Assembly (NCBI GenBank): GCA_964017195.1 | Contig: OZ024895.1 | Location: 12,082,501-12,146,500 of the forward strand | Direction of reading: 5' to 3' | Origin: Siderastrea radians | Taxonomy: Eukaryota; Cnidaria; Anthozoa; Scleractinia; Rhizangiidae | DNA length: 64,000 bases | Shown here: piece after piece, positions 45,444-55,164 of the stretch | Numbering within the stretch: position 1 is the first letter of the stretch | Layout of the letters: every line of letters starts with the position of its first letter | Notes under the pieces: model-generated | Told to the model about the DNA's origin: nothing | Seen by the model: the letters and a program-made list of their open reading frames with translations, nothing else | Database searches by the model: none | Position numbers and translations under genes: made by a program

Positions 45444-46267
45444 TATGGATCTCGAGTCGGGACGTGACCTTCGAGAGAGACCGGTATTGGGTTACAAGCG
45501 GCCGTTAACAATTTGAGACTTTGTATGGGGAATAAAATATCGTCGATTTCGAACGTGAAATAAAACTCAATTTCAACACCTTTTTAGTGAAATGAATAAA
45601 GCTATCTTACCTCTGGCGTCCTTGTGTGTTTTGGGGGCTTATTCTATCGTCTTGGGCTTTCTTTGTCACGACAGTTGGGTCACAAGCGGCCGTTAACAAT
45701 TTGAGACTTTGTATGGGGAATAAAATATCGTCGATCTCGAACGTTAAATAAAACTCAATTTCAACATTTTTTTAGTGAAATGAATAAAAATAACTAACCT
45801 CTTGCGTCTTTGTGTGTTTTTTGGGCTTATTTCATCGTTTTGGGCTTTATTTGTCTTGACTGTTACTACCTTCATAAGACTTCGTCTTATGAAACACACA
45901 AAGACGCAAGAGGTTAGTTATTTTTATTCATTTCACTAAAAAAATGTTGAAATTGAGTTTTATTTAACGTTCGAGATCGACGATATTTTATTCCCCATAC
46001 AAAGTCTCAAATTGTTAACGGCCGCTTGTGACCCAACTGTCGTGACAAAGAAAGCCCAAAACGATAGAATAAGCCCCCAAAACACACAAAGACGCAAGAG
46101 GTAAGATAGTTTTATTCATTTCACTAAAAAAGTGTTGAAATTGAGTTTTATTTCACGTTCGAAATCGACGATATCTTATTCCCCATACAAAGTCTCAAAT
46201 TGTTAACGGCCGCTTGTAATCCGATACCGGTCTCTCTCGAAGGTCACGTCCCGACTCGAGAACCATA
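45444..46267. mobile_element. Foldback element: near-perfect palindrome of about 820 bp
   Basis: Outer ends TATGG(A/T)TCTCGAGTCGGGACG are inverted copies (45444 and 46267 inward). Each arm has two direct copies of a block with GCGGCCGTTAACAATTTGAG, ACTTTGTATGGGGAATAAAA and TATCGTCGAT, so there are four in all. The arms meet at a short perfect hairpin (TTCATAAGAC, loop TTC, GTCTTATGAA; 45871-45893). The left arm has about 55 extra bases next to the centre. No coding region. It is inserted in the left terminal repeat of the surrounding element. Confidence 0.85.
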
Positions 46268-46461
46268 ATGCATGGTTCAATTTTACGTGTTACCATCCCC
46301 CCCCCGGGCAACCCCGGGGACAAGTCCAGCCCTTCAGGCCCGGGGGTGGGGAATTGTTTGAAGCGGTCTTGTCCCGGGGGGAGGGGGGCGGGGCAAATTA
46401 CAAAAAAAAAAAAACTTCTTGCTGTTCTTGTAAAGTACGTCACTTCTCGGTTGACAGGATG

Positions 46462-46570
46462 GCGCCGGACCGCGCGGAGAAGACTGCCTATTCCCGGGGA
46501 AAATCTCTAGAATTTGTAGCAGACTGTTTAAAGAAGAATAAACTCTCAAAATTAAAATTTGTATTCGAAG
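46462..46570 (+). other. Exon-like open frame captured inside the composite element
   Basis: ATGGCGCCGGACCGCGCGGA at 46462 opens a 37-codon frame, MAPDRAEKTAYSRGKSLEFV then ADCLKKNKLSKLKFVFE, ending at a possible donor (GAAG|GTACCT). Base composition is far more GC-rich at the start than the surroundings, as for CpG-island first exons. I do not recognise the protein. It may be a captured host first exon or the start of the element's own gene. Confidence 0.35.
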
Positions 46571-47240
46571 GTACCTTTATTATTATAAATTGTTAAACGA
46601 ATGTGCCCGCATTGATGCGCGGATGGATGGCGTTCGTAACAAACAAAGAAATATTTGTTCAGCGTATTTATGTATAAAAATGTAAGACGACTTATAAAAT
46701 AGACTTAATATAAAAACGGACGCACGGCTTAATATTAAACAGAGATCTCAGTCCAGTGTTCTTATGAAACAAGCTAAGAAAGCCCCTCGGTAAAATGCTG
46801 CCATCAGTTTGTTCACGGGCCTCTTGTGCGTATGCGCTAGATTTAGAATAAAACACGTGGCAAAGAACATTTCTTTACTTGCTAGCCGTATGCCAGTGCG
46901 GTTGGAGCTTTTTCTTCAGTTTTCTTTTTCAAATATAGTGTTCATGTTTTTGTTATATAGTGTCTTTCGTTCAATAAACTCTAAAAAATAGTTGAAGTTC
47001 TTGCCAAAACGTCTGGTTTTGCTACAAAACAACGTATTGGTGGTCGATGAGGAGTCCCGGGGGTGGGGAATTGTCTCTTTCTGCGTGCCCGGGGGTGGGG
47101 AATAGACCGCCAAGTGAGAAAAAAATTGCAAATCCCCGGGGGTATGCCCGGGGGGGGATGGTAACAGGTAGAATTGAACCATGCATAAGTAATTTATAAA
47201 TTCCCCACGTTCTCGAGGCGTGAGCTTGGGCTGCCTGTGA

Positions 47241-47296
47241 GTCCACTGGCTTTTTGGTCTACTGGCGCCCTCCCGCTGACCAAAAAGCCAGTGGAC
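47241..47296. repeat. Perfect 19-bp stem hairpin
   Basis: GTCCACTGGCTTTTTGGTC at 47241 is repeated in perfect inverse orientation at 47278, with an 18-base loop. It is an insertion relative to the opposite terminal repeat of the composite element. Confidence 0.75.
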
Positions 47297-47433
47297 TCTG
47301 GGTACGAGATTGCCCTGTTCGAGGTATTATACGGGCCAAAATTTGGGCATATAACCACGCAAAGTAACCATGGAGTACGCATGTGCAGAGAGGCAAAGTC
47401 TAGTGCCCATGACTTACTCTGTTCATACCGAAG

Positions 47434-47466
47434 ATGGCGGACCTAACTTCCTGTTCTTTGGCTGCT
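47434..47466 (+). CDS. OTU-like gene, exon 1
   Basis: ATG at 47434 in an AAGATGGCGG context, 11 codons (MADLTSCSLAA), donor GTAAGT, phase 0. It joins exon 2 at 47565 in phase. It lies just outside the composite transposon, whose right terminal repeat ends about 110 bp upstream; promoter sequence may therefore be partly transposon-derived. Confidence 0.55.
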
Positions 47467-47564
47467 GTAAGTGGCTTTATAATTTAACAAATCCTTTTTG
47501 AATACACCCCTCGTGAAAGAAGTCGTCTATCGTAATGTAGGTTGATAAAACATGCCTATTTCAG

Positions 47565-47630
47565 GATCAAAATGATGAAAGAAGTGGTGACGATGACCCA
47601 GGTCCTTCCCTACCTAAGCGACAAAAACGA
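47565..47630 (+). CDS. OTU-like gene, exon 2
   Basis: TTTCAG acceptor, GTAAGA donor, 66 bp, phase 0 to 0. It encodes the acidic then basic DQNDERSGDDDPGPSLPKRQ followed by KR, which reads as a disordered linker with a possible nuclear localisation signal (PKRQKR). Confidence 0.55.
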
Positions 47631-48119
47631 GTAAGACCTTCGATACTCTCTTTTGCCTGCAGCTTTCTCTTCTCTGTGTTTTTATTTTGTCTGTTACGGT
47701 ATGCTTTTTAAATTTTTAATTTCGATACGTAAACTAACGGAAGCTGAGACTATTCTCATCATATCGTGTACAGTTTAATCCATTAGGTCGAATTAGTAAT
47801 TAGGAGTCTTAGATGTGAGCTTACTTTCACCTAGAACCACTGAGAGGAAGAAACGTAATTGTAACATATGTTTTCGAATACCCTTCTAGTTTTTTGTAAT
47901 TTTAGTGTATGAATTGGGACGAAAGTTCTGTTCTTTTCGCTTGCCTCCCTCCCCCCTCCTCCCTCCTCCCATTAACCTTTCCCTTCTTTGCTATTTGTTA
48001 AGTATTGAATTTGGGTACAGTATCGCTCATCATTGTTATTGTTTTTCTAAATGCATTAAATTAGATTAAATTAATTTAAGTTAAAGCAAAATTACTTATT
48101 AATTAATGCAGGGACCTGA

Positions 48120-48540
48120 AGTGTCCAAATATGATTGTGTTAGAGCCCCCCTCCCAGGGGGTTCTCAATAAAGTTTATATGGGTGGGCTCTGTTGGCAGT
48201 TCCAACCTTTACCCTTTAAAATACTAATTTTTTTGCCAAAATGGTCCCCTTTTCATATACCTAGAGAAAAATTGCACCCCTTTCTTATACCTTAAGAGCA
48301 ACCCAAAACAACAGAATTTCATCTAATCGCCACATTTTTTCCGGGCTTTCAGTCCTGGTTCATTTGCTTAAAGGGTCATGCTTTGATACATTTGGCATTG
48401 TCATTTCTGCAAAAAATTGACACCCTTTGATTTACTTGCCTCAGCCACCATTTCTTCCACTTTGCATTTGATTTTGGTAAAAAAGGCACCCTTTTGGGCA
48501 GAGCCTCTTCGTACAGCCCATTGTAGAGAGTATCCCCCCC
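48120..48540. repeat. Probable dispersed repeat in intron 2 of the OTU-like gene
   Basis: Starts GAGCCCCCCTCCCAGGGGGT and ends near a CCCCCCCCCCCCG run. Repeated phrases such as CCCCTTTTCATATACC and CACCCCTTTCTTATACC occur inside. It looks like a transposon with G/C-rich ends, but I could not define termini. Confidence 0.35.
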
Positions 48541-48663
48541 CCCCCGTGTCAGAAAGGCAGGTGTTCAAGGGTTACCAGTTAAGAGAGTTGATTGTGTATC
48601 CTTTTTTAACCTGTTCTCATTTTGTTGTATTAAATGTTTTATTTATCAAATTTTAATTTGCAG

Positions 48664-48735
48664 CTTCAATTTATTAGCAATCGTCAGGACAGAGCAAAGG
48701 TAGACTATCGAACTCGCTCTTCTCTTGACAGAAAG
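48664..48735 (+). CDS. OTU-like gene, exon 3
   Basis: TTGCAG acceptor, AAG|GTGCGT donor, 72 bp, phase 0 to 0. It encodes LQFISNRQDRAKVDYRTRSS followed by LDRK, a basic segment. Exon 4 needs an incoming phase of 2, so at least one exon between 48736 and 50163 is missing from this model, or the gene is frameshifted. Confidence 0.5.
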
Positions 48736-49311
48736 GTGCGTTACATGATAGTGACTTTTCTTGATAATTAGTTAGTCACATAATCAATTTTTAATATGTT
48801 TTGATTTGTCTCAATATGCACCCAGACATAATAGTCCATGTACATCAAATGTAACAATTGATATTAGCACTTACAATGTAAGGTCTGTGGATTTACATTT
48901 CCCTCTATATGTGTAATGTACTGCTTTTAATTATGTTTATCAGATAAACGAATGGTATGAACAGACAAGGATGCCCTCAGTACTTATTTGTTTGAAAAAC
49001 GGGGCACCTTCCTTTTCCTGAAAGTGATGTCATAAATAACATGCACTTTGTAAATTATGTTACAAAGTAGGTACCTTCAAATTTTGGAGATCCTGTGAAA
49101 AATATAATTTTCTAGAGTTTGAATTGACTTAATTAGTGGCTTTATCCAACAAATATGGCCAGTGAATGCTTCTTCCATGGTCATCAAATCAGCAAGGTCT
49201 TGCAAATTGTCTTAATGGTTGTTTCACTCATCATTGCTTGTTAGATGCAAGATACATGTAACTTATCATGACCTCAGTATAATTATTCTTGTGAATATCT
49301 GCTGTTGTTGT

Positions 49312-49324
49312 TATCATCATTATC

Positions 49325-49368
<44 letters not shown>

Positions 49369-49432
49369 CAACAACAACATCATCATCATCATCATTATCA
49401 TTGTTATTATTGTTGTTGTTGTTGTTGTTATA
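49312..49432 (+). repeat. (ATC)n / (AAC)n / (TTG)n microsatellite
   Basis: Trinucleotide runs: about 20 ATC units, four AAC, more ATC, then about seven TTG. The His/Gln-rich frame through it is not a gene. Confidence 0.95.
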
Positions 49433-50163
49433 CATGATAATTTTCATTTTCAATTAGCTGTTATACCCTAGAATGCCCAAAAGCCACCAGGCAATCCATG
49501 CTAGATTTTTTAAACCTAGGTTAAAAACAAAACAAAACAAAACAAAAAATTAGACCAGGTTCAATGTTGAGAAGGCATTCAAGTACTAAGTCTTGATATA
49601 AATCTGTATTTTAAACTGAGATACAACTGTGTTTAATTTGTAGGTCCTAGAGAGTTAGAATCTCCTTTTTTGTCCTTCGTTAGTAATCAAGAAGTACGTC
49701 AAGGGCTTTTCGGCAAAGTATTGTGGCAGCCACCATTGGTGCACCAACTCTCACCCTCAGAATATTCTTGTTGATATCTTGTTGTAATCCATAAACGTTT
49801 ATGGTTCATACACAACAATACTGCTAATGTGGTATATCAATATCTGATTATTTGTCATTGCATGTTCTGCAGCTAGTAAGCCAGCTGCCTTATTTTATCC
49901 AATCAAAATTATTCCCCCAATCCCATTTTTCGCATTATAGTAATCTCTTTCTTACCAAACCTTGACTCTTAACCCAATTGCATTTTCAACAAATTATGTA
50001 ACTTTCCAGTTACAATCGCCACTAACTTATCCTGCTAAGAATTTAGAAAAGGAAAAATTCCACATCTCAAGGTACACATGGGGTACCTCATAAATAGGTT
50101 TATTGTAGATATCATGCATTGAAGTTCACAGAAATGACTAATAATATTTTAAAAACATTTTAG

Positions 50164-50344
50164 GTACCTCAGTTATGTACCTGCTGAAGCAGATGGCTTG
50201 GAGCCATTTGAATCTTCAGGATTTGGCAACTGCCTGTGGTGTAGTTTGTCAATCATTTTGGAAGGGGATGAGCACTGCCAGAATCAGTTGCGGCTGGGTG
50301 CTGTAATAGAAACGCTTTGTCACCTTACAGCTTTCACCAAACAG
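50164..50344 (+). CDS. OTU-like gene, exon 4 (OTU-like Cys motif)
   Basis: TTTTAG acceptor, CAG|GTATGT donor, 181 bp, entering in phase 2 and leaving in phase 0. It encodes YLSYVPAEADGLEPFESSGF, then GNCLWCSLSIILEGDEHCQN and QLRLGAVIETLCHLTAFTKQ. The pattern GxGNCL(W/F) followed by a helix, then E-H-x-x-x-Q-L-R, resembles the start of OTU-type cysteine proteases (DGNCLF...LR). The Asp of 'DGNC' is Phe here. The Cys is kept, so activity is uncertain. No catalytic His segment was seen. Confidence 0.6.
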
Positions 50345-50630
50345 GTATGTTCATTGTAAATTTGTAACTCTTCCATTGTGAACTTCAAATGCAATTATTG
50401 TAAACTTGAACTCGACTTCTTCATTTGTGTGTCAACTTGGCCAACAAGTTGATTTGAAAACAAAATAATAGAAATAAATTCCAATGTTTTAAAAGCTGGA
50501 ATGGGATTGCAAAATTATAATTATTTTTTAGCTGCCATGATTTCACTAACACAGAACTGATCTGATTGCCAGAAAAATTAAATGGTTATTTATTATTACT
50601 TGCTCTTTTTGTAATATTCTTGTCACTCAG

Positions 50631-50799
50631 ATTGCTTTGGAACTTAATGACAGTGACAGTGCTTTACAGTGGGCAAGCACGGTGGCCAGCAGTGACCGAG
50701 TTATTAGGTCATTGCAGGGCTTACAGTCTCCAACCGATATTGTCAGGGGTGTGATAGAGGAGGAGATTAAGGAAACCCTTCACAATTTTACAGATTCTG
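50631..50799 (+). CDS. OTU-like gene, exon 5
   Basis: CACTCAG acceptor, CTG|GTAATC donor, 169 bp, phase 0 to 1, matching exon 4's exit. It encodes IALELNDSDSALQWASTVAS, SDRVIRSLQGLQSPTDIVRG and VIEEEIKETLHNFTDS, predicted helical. No domain recognised; it continues the OTU-like region. Confidence 0.6.
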
Positions 50800-51817
50800 G
50801 TAATCTTACTTCTTAAATTCATATTAAAGACTTACTTAGTTGAATTAGATTTTGAATCAGATGTTGATGTACTCATGGTGCACAACATGCTCAAGTTTGT
50901 TTTGTCCAAAGTGCTATTTAAAGTATTATAAATTTATGAATAATTCATGAGAGAGAAAATGTGCAATGCATATCTTAACAATGGGTACAGATTTTCCCTT
51001 CCTTCAGACTACCCACTCACCTAGAATGGTTTGTAATTCTTCAAATATTTAAAGTCCTCATTAATAACCATTAATATTGTATAACCATGCAATAACCTAA
51101 TGGGAGAGATGATGTCGCTTACGTTATCAGCCAGGCTTGCACTATGCACTAAACAGTAAACAAGTCTCTCGACGTTTCCTTGCTACAGTTCATGCTTCCT
51201 TTTGCCGACTTACGCCGTGTACAGAGAAAGAGAGAGGGGGGAAATAGGAACTTGTGTTTGCCTATTTTGTACACTAGGAATTAAGCGGCGATTTGAGGTA
51301 CTAGGCAGCTGCGAATGATAAAATGCTTCTTATAGTAGTTGGATTCTTGCGCCTTTAAACTTTGGAATTGTATTTGACAGGAAAACGGAAATAATATCCG
51401 CATGCCCTTTTGGAACAGTAACTGTAACAATTTAACAGTCATTGTCATATATGTAAACTTTTCCTTTCCGTCGCTGTAAGTAATCAGCTAACATTATATT
51501 GTCTGCAATTAATATATGAATATTGTATTACTGTGTTATTTTTAAGGTTTCTTTCTTCTGTAAATTTTTTTGTTACGTGTTTTAAACATTGTTAAAAGAA
51601 TTTGCTTTATAAAGATATCATTAATACTTATTTAAAAAAGTAACCATTTCACACATTAAAAGGGAGTTCTTGTATTACAGTCAGGATATCTCCTCACCCG
51701 ATAATGTCTTAGTTAGGGAAAACTGTAACGTGCCCAGTAGTTAAGAATATTTAAGCAAGTCAAGTGCAGGGAAGGAAATATCCTAAATAAAATTAATATT
51801 GCAATTATTTCTTTCAG

Positions 51818-51882
51818 GCAATGCTTCAAGTCATCATGAAGGTGGAAGGCCTCAATTACTATCGTGCACACATCTTTTATGA
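51818..51882 (+). CDS. OTU-like gene, exon 6 with stop
   Basis: TTTCAG acceptor, entering in phase 1 as required by exon 5. It encodes NASSHHEGGRPQLLSCTHLL and stops at TGA 51882. The sequence after it merges within about 70 bp into a SINE-like repeat and then the satellite, so this may be a real last exon or an exon truncated by rearrangement. Confidence 0.45.
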
Positions 51883-51949
51883 AAAAGTGTGATGTACAAA
51901 CACTTGGGAGAGCTTATTAACAGTTTACCTAAATAACGAAAGTCTATGT

Positions 51950-52265
51950 GAATGCTCATTTTTGTGAACTGTGGACAGAAATATGAAATATTGACGGTCA
52001 CCTCGCAGTTAGTGGTATCAAATACTGCGATGGTCGTTGTCATTTTATATTTCAATCTGCAGTTCACATCTATGAGCATTTCACGTATTCACTTTCATTC
52101 ATTCTCCAGCTACGGGATTTACACGAATTCACAAATGACCAGCTCCCAGTTGGCTTATAGCTCAGTTGGTTATATTGCTGCACCCTTGAGTCTCGATTAT
52201 TTTTCCAGCTTTCTTTTATCACCCGCTTCAGTTTATATCATTAACTGCGATGGTTTGATATAAGG
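51950..52265 (+). mobile_element. tRNA-derived SINE, B box deleted
   Basis: The phrase GGCTTATAGCTCAGTTGGTT at 52153 is a tRNA-like start with an A box. The B box that should follow is missing, and the body resumes with ATTTTTCCAGCTTTC and AACTGCGATGGTTTGATAT. Upstream, TCTGCAGTTCACATCTATGA and CATTTCACGTATTCACTTTC resemble the companion segment of the same cnidarian SINE family. Related to 2640-2856. Confidence 0.6.
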
Positions 52266-52309
52266 ACAGTTTTATGAGTATAATTCCATGTAGTAAGCAT
52301 TACGTGTAT

Positions 52310-54616
52310 TGACACTTATAAACCTATGGTTACACCATGCCCAAAATTTGGGTATAGCTTAACCAGGAGGAACCAACGACAGTTTTGTGAAGGAAAGTTC
52401 GTGTAATGAGACCGTGCACTAAGAAGGCAGTTTAGTTGTGTGTGGTTATCCCATTTGAATCTAGTTAAGTACAGAGTCACTGTCCCAGAGGTTTAAAAAG
52501 TGCCATGGTTAACATAGCCATGGCTAACCTCCCAAAATTTGGGTATAGCTTAACCAGTAGTAGCCAAAGACCGTTTTATGAAGAAACTTGCATGCAATCA
52601 GCCCGTGTAGTTGAAAAATCAGTTTAGCTGTGTGTGGTTATCCTATGTTAGTCTATTTATTTACAGAGTAACTGTCCCCGAGGTTTACAAACTGCTATGG
52701 TTGACCTATGCCCAAAATTTGGTTATAGGTTAACCACAAGGAAACAAAGACCTTTTTGTGAAGGAAATTACGGGTAATCAGACCGTGTAATAAAAAAATC
52801 AGTTTAGTTGTGTGCTGTAATTAATTTGAGTCTAATTGAGTACAGAGTAACTGTCCTAGAGGTTTACAAACTGCTATGGTTAACCTATGCCCAAAATATG
52901 GGTATAGGATAACCACGATTACCCAAGGAACGTTTATGAAGGAAATTACGTGTAATTAGCCCGTGTAATAAAAAAATTAGTTTAGTTGTGTGTGGTTATT
53001 AGATTTTAGTCTATTTAAGTACAGAGTAACTGTCCCAGAGGTTTAAAACGTGCCATGGTTAAGCTACGCCCAAAATTTGGGTATAGCTTAACCACGACTG
53101 AGGGCCCAAAGACCGTTTTATGAAGGAACTTACATATAATCAGCCCTGGTCGTGTATTAAACAGATCAGTTCAGTTGTGTGTGGCCACTCGTGTATAAAA
53201 TAACTGTCTGAGAGGTTTGTAAAGTACCATGGTTAACCTATGCCCAAAATTGGGTATAGGGTAACCACGAGGAGCCAAAGACGGTGTTATGATGAAAAAT
53301 CCGTATAATCAGCCCGTGTATTAAACAGATCAGTTTAGTTGTGTGTGGTTATTGCATTTGAGACTACTCGCGTATAAAATAACTATCTGAGAGGTTTGTA
53401 AAGCGCCATGGTTAACCTATGCCCAAAATTTGGGTATAGGGTAACCACGATGAGCCAAAGACGGTGTTGTCGTGAAAAATCCGTACAATCAGCCCGTGTA
53501 TTAAACAGATCAGTTTAGTTGTGTTTGGTTATCGCATTTGAGGCTACTCGTGTATAGAAAAACTATCTGAAAGGTTTGTAAAGCGCCATGGTTAACCTAT
53601 GCCCAAAATTTGGGTATAGGATAACCACGATTACCCAAAGAACGTTTATGAAGGAAATTACGTGTAATTAGCCCGTGTAATAAAAAAAATTAGTTTAGTT
53701 GTGTGTGGTTATTAGATTTGAGTCTATTTACGTACAGAGTAACTGTCCCAGAGGTTTAAAACGTGCCATGGTTAAGCTATGCCCAAAATTTGGGTATAGC
53801 TTAACCACGACCGAGGGCCCAAAGACCGCTTTATGAAGGAACTTACATATAATCAGCCCTGGTCGTGTATTAAACAGATCAGTTCAGTTGTGTGTGGCCA
53901 CTCGTGTATAAAATAACTGTCTGAGAGGTTTGTAAAGTACCATGGTTAACCTATGCCCAAAATTGGGTATAGGGTAACCACGAGGAGCCAAAGACGGTGT
54001 TATGATGAAAAATCCGTATAATCAGCCCGTGTATTAAACAGATCAGTTTAGTTGTGTTTGGTTATCGCATTTGAGGCCACTCGTGTATAGAAAAACTATC
54101 TGAAAGGTTTGTAAAGTGCCATGGTTAACCTATGCCCAAAATTTGGGTATAGAGTAACCACGAGGAGCCAAAGACGGTTTTATCGAGAAAAATCCGTGTA
54201 ATCAGCCCGTGTATTAAACAGATCAGCTTAGTTGTGTGTGGTTATCGCATTTGAGGCTACTCGCGTATAAAATAACTATCTGAGAGGTTTGTAAAGCGCC
54301 ATGGTTAACCTATGCCCAAAATTTGGGTATAGGGTAACCACGATGAGCCAAAGACGGTGTTATCGTGAAAAATCCGTATAATCAGCCCGTGTAGTAAACA
54401 GATAAGTTTAGTTGTGTGTGGTTATCGCATTTGAGGCTACTCGTGTATAGAATAACTATCTGAAAGGCTTGTAAAGTGCCATGGTTATCCTATGCCCAAA
54501 ATGTGGGTATAGTGTAACCACGAGGAGCCAAAGACGGTTCTATCGATAAAAATCCGTATAATCAGCCCGTGTATTAAACAGATCAGTTTAGTTGTGTGTG
54601 TTTATCCTATTTGAGA
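52310..54616 (+). repeat. 180-bp satellite, left array (about 13 units)
   Basis: Units of about 180 bp begin around CCATGGTTAACCTATGCCCA followed by AAATTTGGGTATAGG, then AACCACGAGGAGCCAAAGAC, ATCAGCCCGTGTATTAAACA and AGTTTAGTTGTGTGTGGTTA. A variant with AAGCTA(C/T)GCCCAAAATTTGG and GAGGGCCCAAAG recurs at 53047 and 53763, about 716 bp apart, indicating a four-unit higher-order repeat. The leftmost units are the most diverged. Confidence 0.95.
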
Positions 54617-55164
54617 TTTTTTTTTTAATGATTCTTTATTAACACAAGAAACACTTATTATAACAACGAACACACAAAATAAGACTAATTTAAGATACCG
54701 GTCAATACCCTGACTAGTTAACAACAACCGCTAATATACCTAATTACACCTAAATTACTGTTAACATACTGTTACATCTAGATTTCTGTTAAAGTACACT
54801 CGGGCTGGACCTACTTCCTGCATTTCTTTGTGAAAAATTAAGAATTACACTTTAGATGCCGGTGATTTAAATAAATGGTGTACTGCTATATATCTTTAAA
54901 CGTCAATCTACTCTCGCAGCACGGCAATAAAGTCCGCAAAGAGGTATCTCGAATTGTTAAAAGCGCGTTTATAAAGGAAGTATTTACCAATAACAATAAG
55001 ATGGTTCAGGGTTGAAAGAGATGTAAAATCCTGTAGCACACAACACACAACTTTTTGTGAGGACGGTTGTATTTCAGTTTCTTGCAAATCCGATGGTATC
55101 ATTGGATAAAGTCCGACCAAAAAGAACTCGCGAGAGGGCAGGTAACAAAAAGGTTGACCATCGC
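54617..55164. other. Spacer between the two inverted satellite arrays
   Basis: Begins with a T10 run and AATGATTCTTTATTAACACA, which read backwards resembles the A-rich end of a retroposed copy. The rest is AT-rich, unrelated to the satellite, and shows no gene. The long minus frame 54908-55333 crosses the array edge and is not credible. Confidence 0.6.

Larger units (their letters stand above)
45363..47322. mobile_element. Composite TIR element with long split terminal repeats
   Basis: Left terminal repeat: GCAATCTCGTACCCAGAGTC, GGCAGCCCAAGCTCACGCCT and GAATTTATAAATTATTTATG, interrupted by the foldback element, then CATGGTTCAATTTTAC and a C/G-rich block up to about 46330. Right terminal repeat (about 47130-47316) holds all these in inverse order, uninterrupted except for a 56-bp hairpin insertion at 47241-47296. 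Internal CCCGGGGGTGGGGAATTGT blocks occur in both orientations. The interior carries an exon-like frame at 46462-46570. Confidence 0.65.

Noticed and set aside
46195..46596. Overlapping frames of 70-80 codons on both strands
   Set aside because: They are G/C-rich terminal-repeat sequence; only the short ATG exon-like frame at 46462 was kept.
49219..49437. His/Gln/Cys-rich protein
   Set aside because: It is the translation of a trinucleotide microsatellite.
50047..50082. Micro-exon that would fix the phase between exons 3 and 4 of the OTU-like gene
   Set aside because: With TTTAG acceptor and GT donors at 50072 or 50083 the lengths give phase 1 or 0, not the needed 2.
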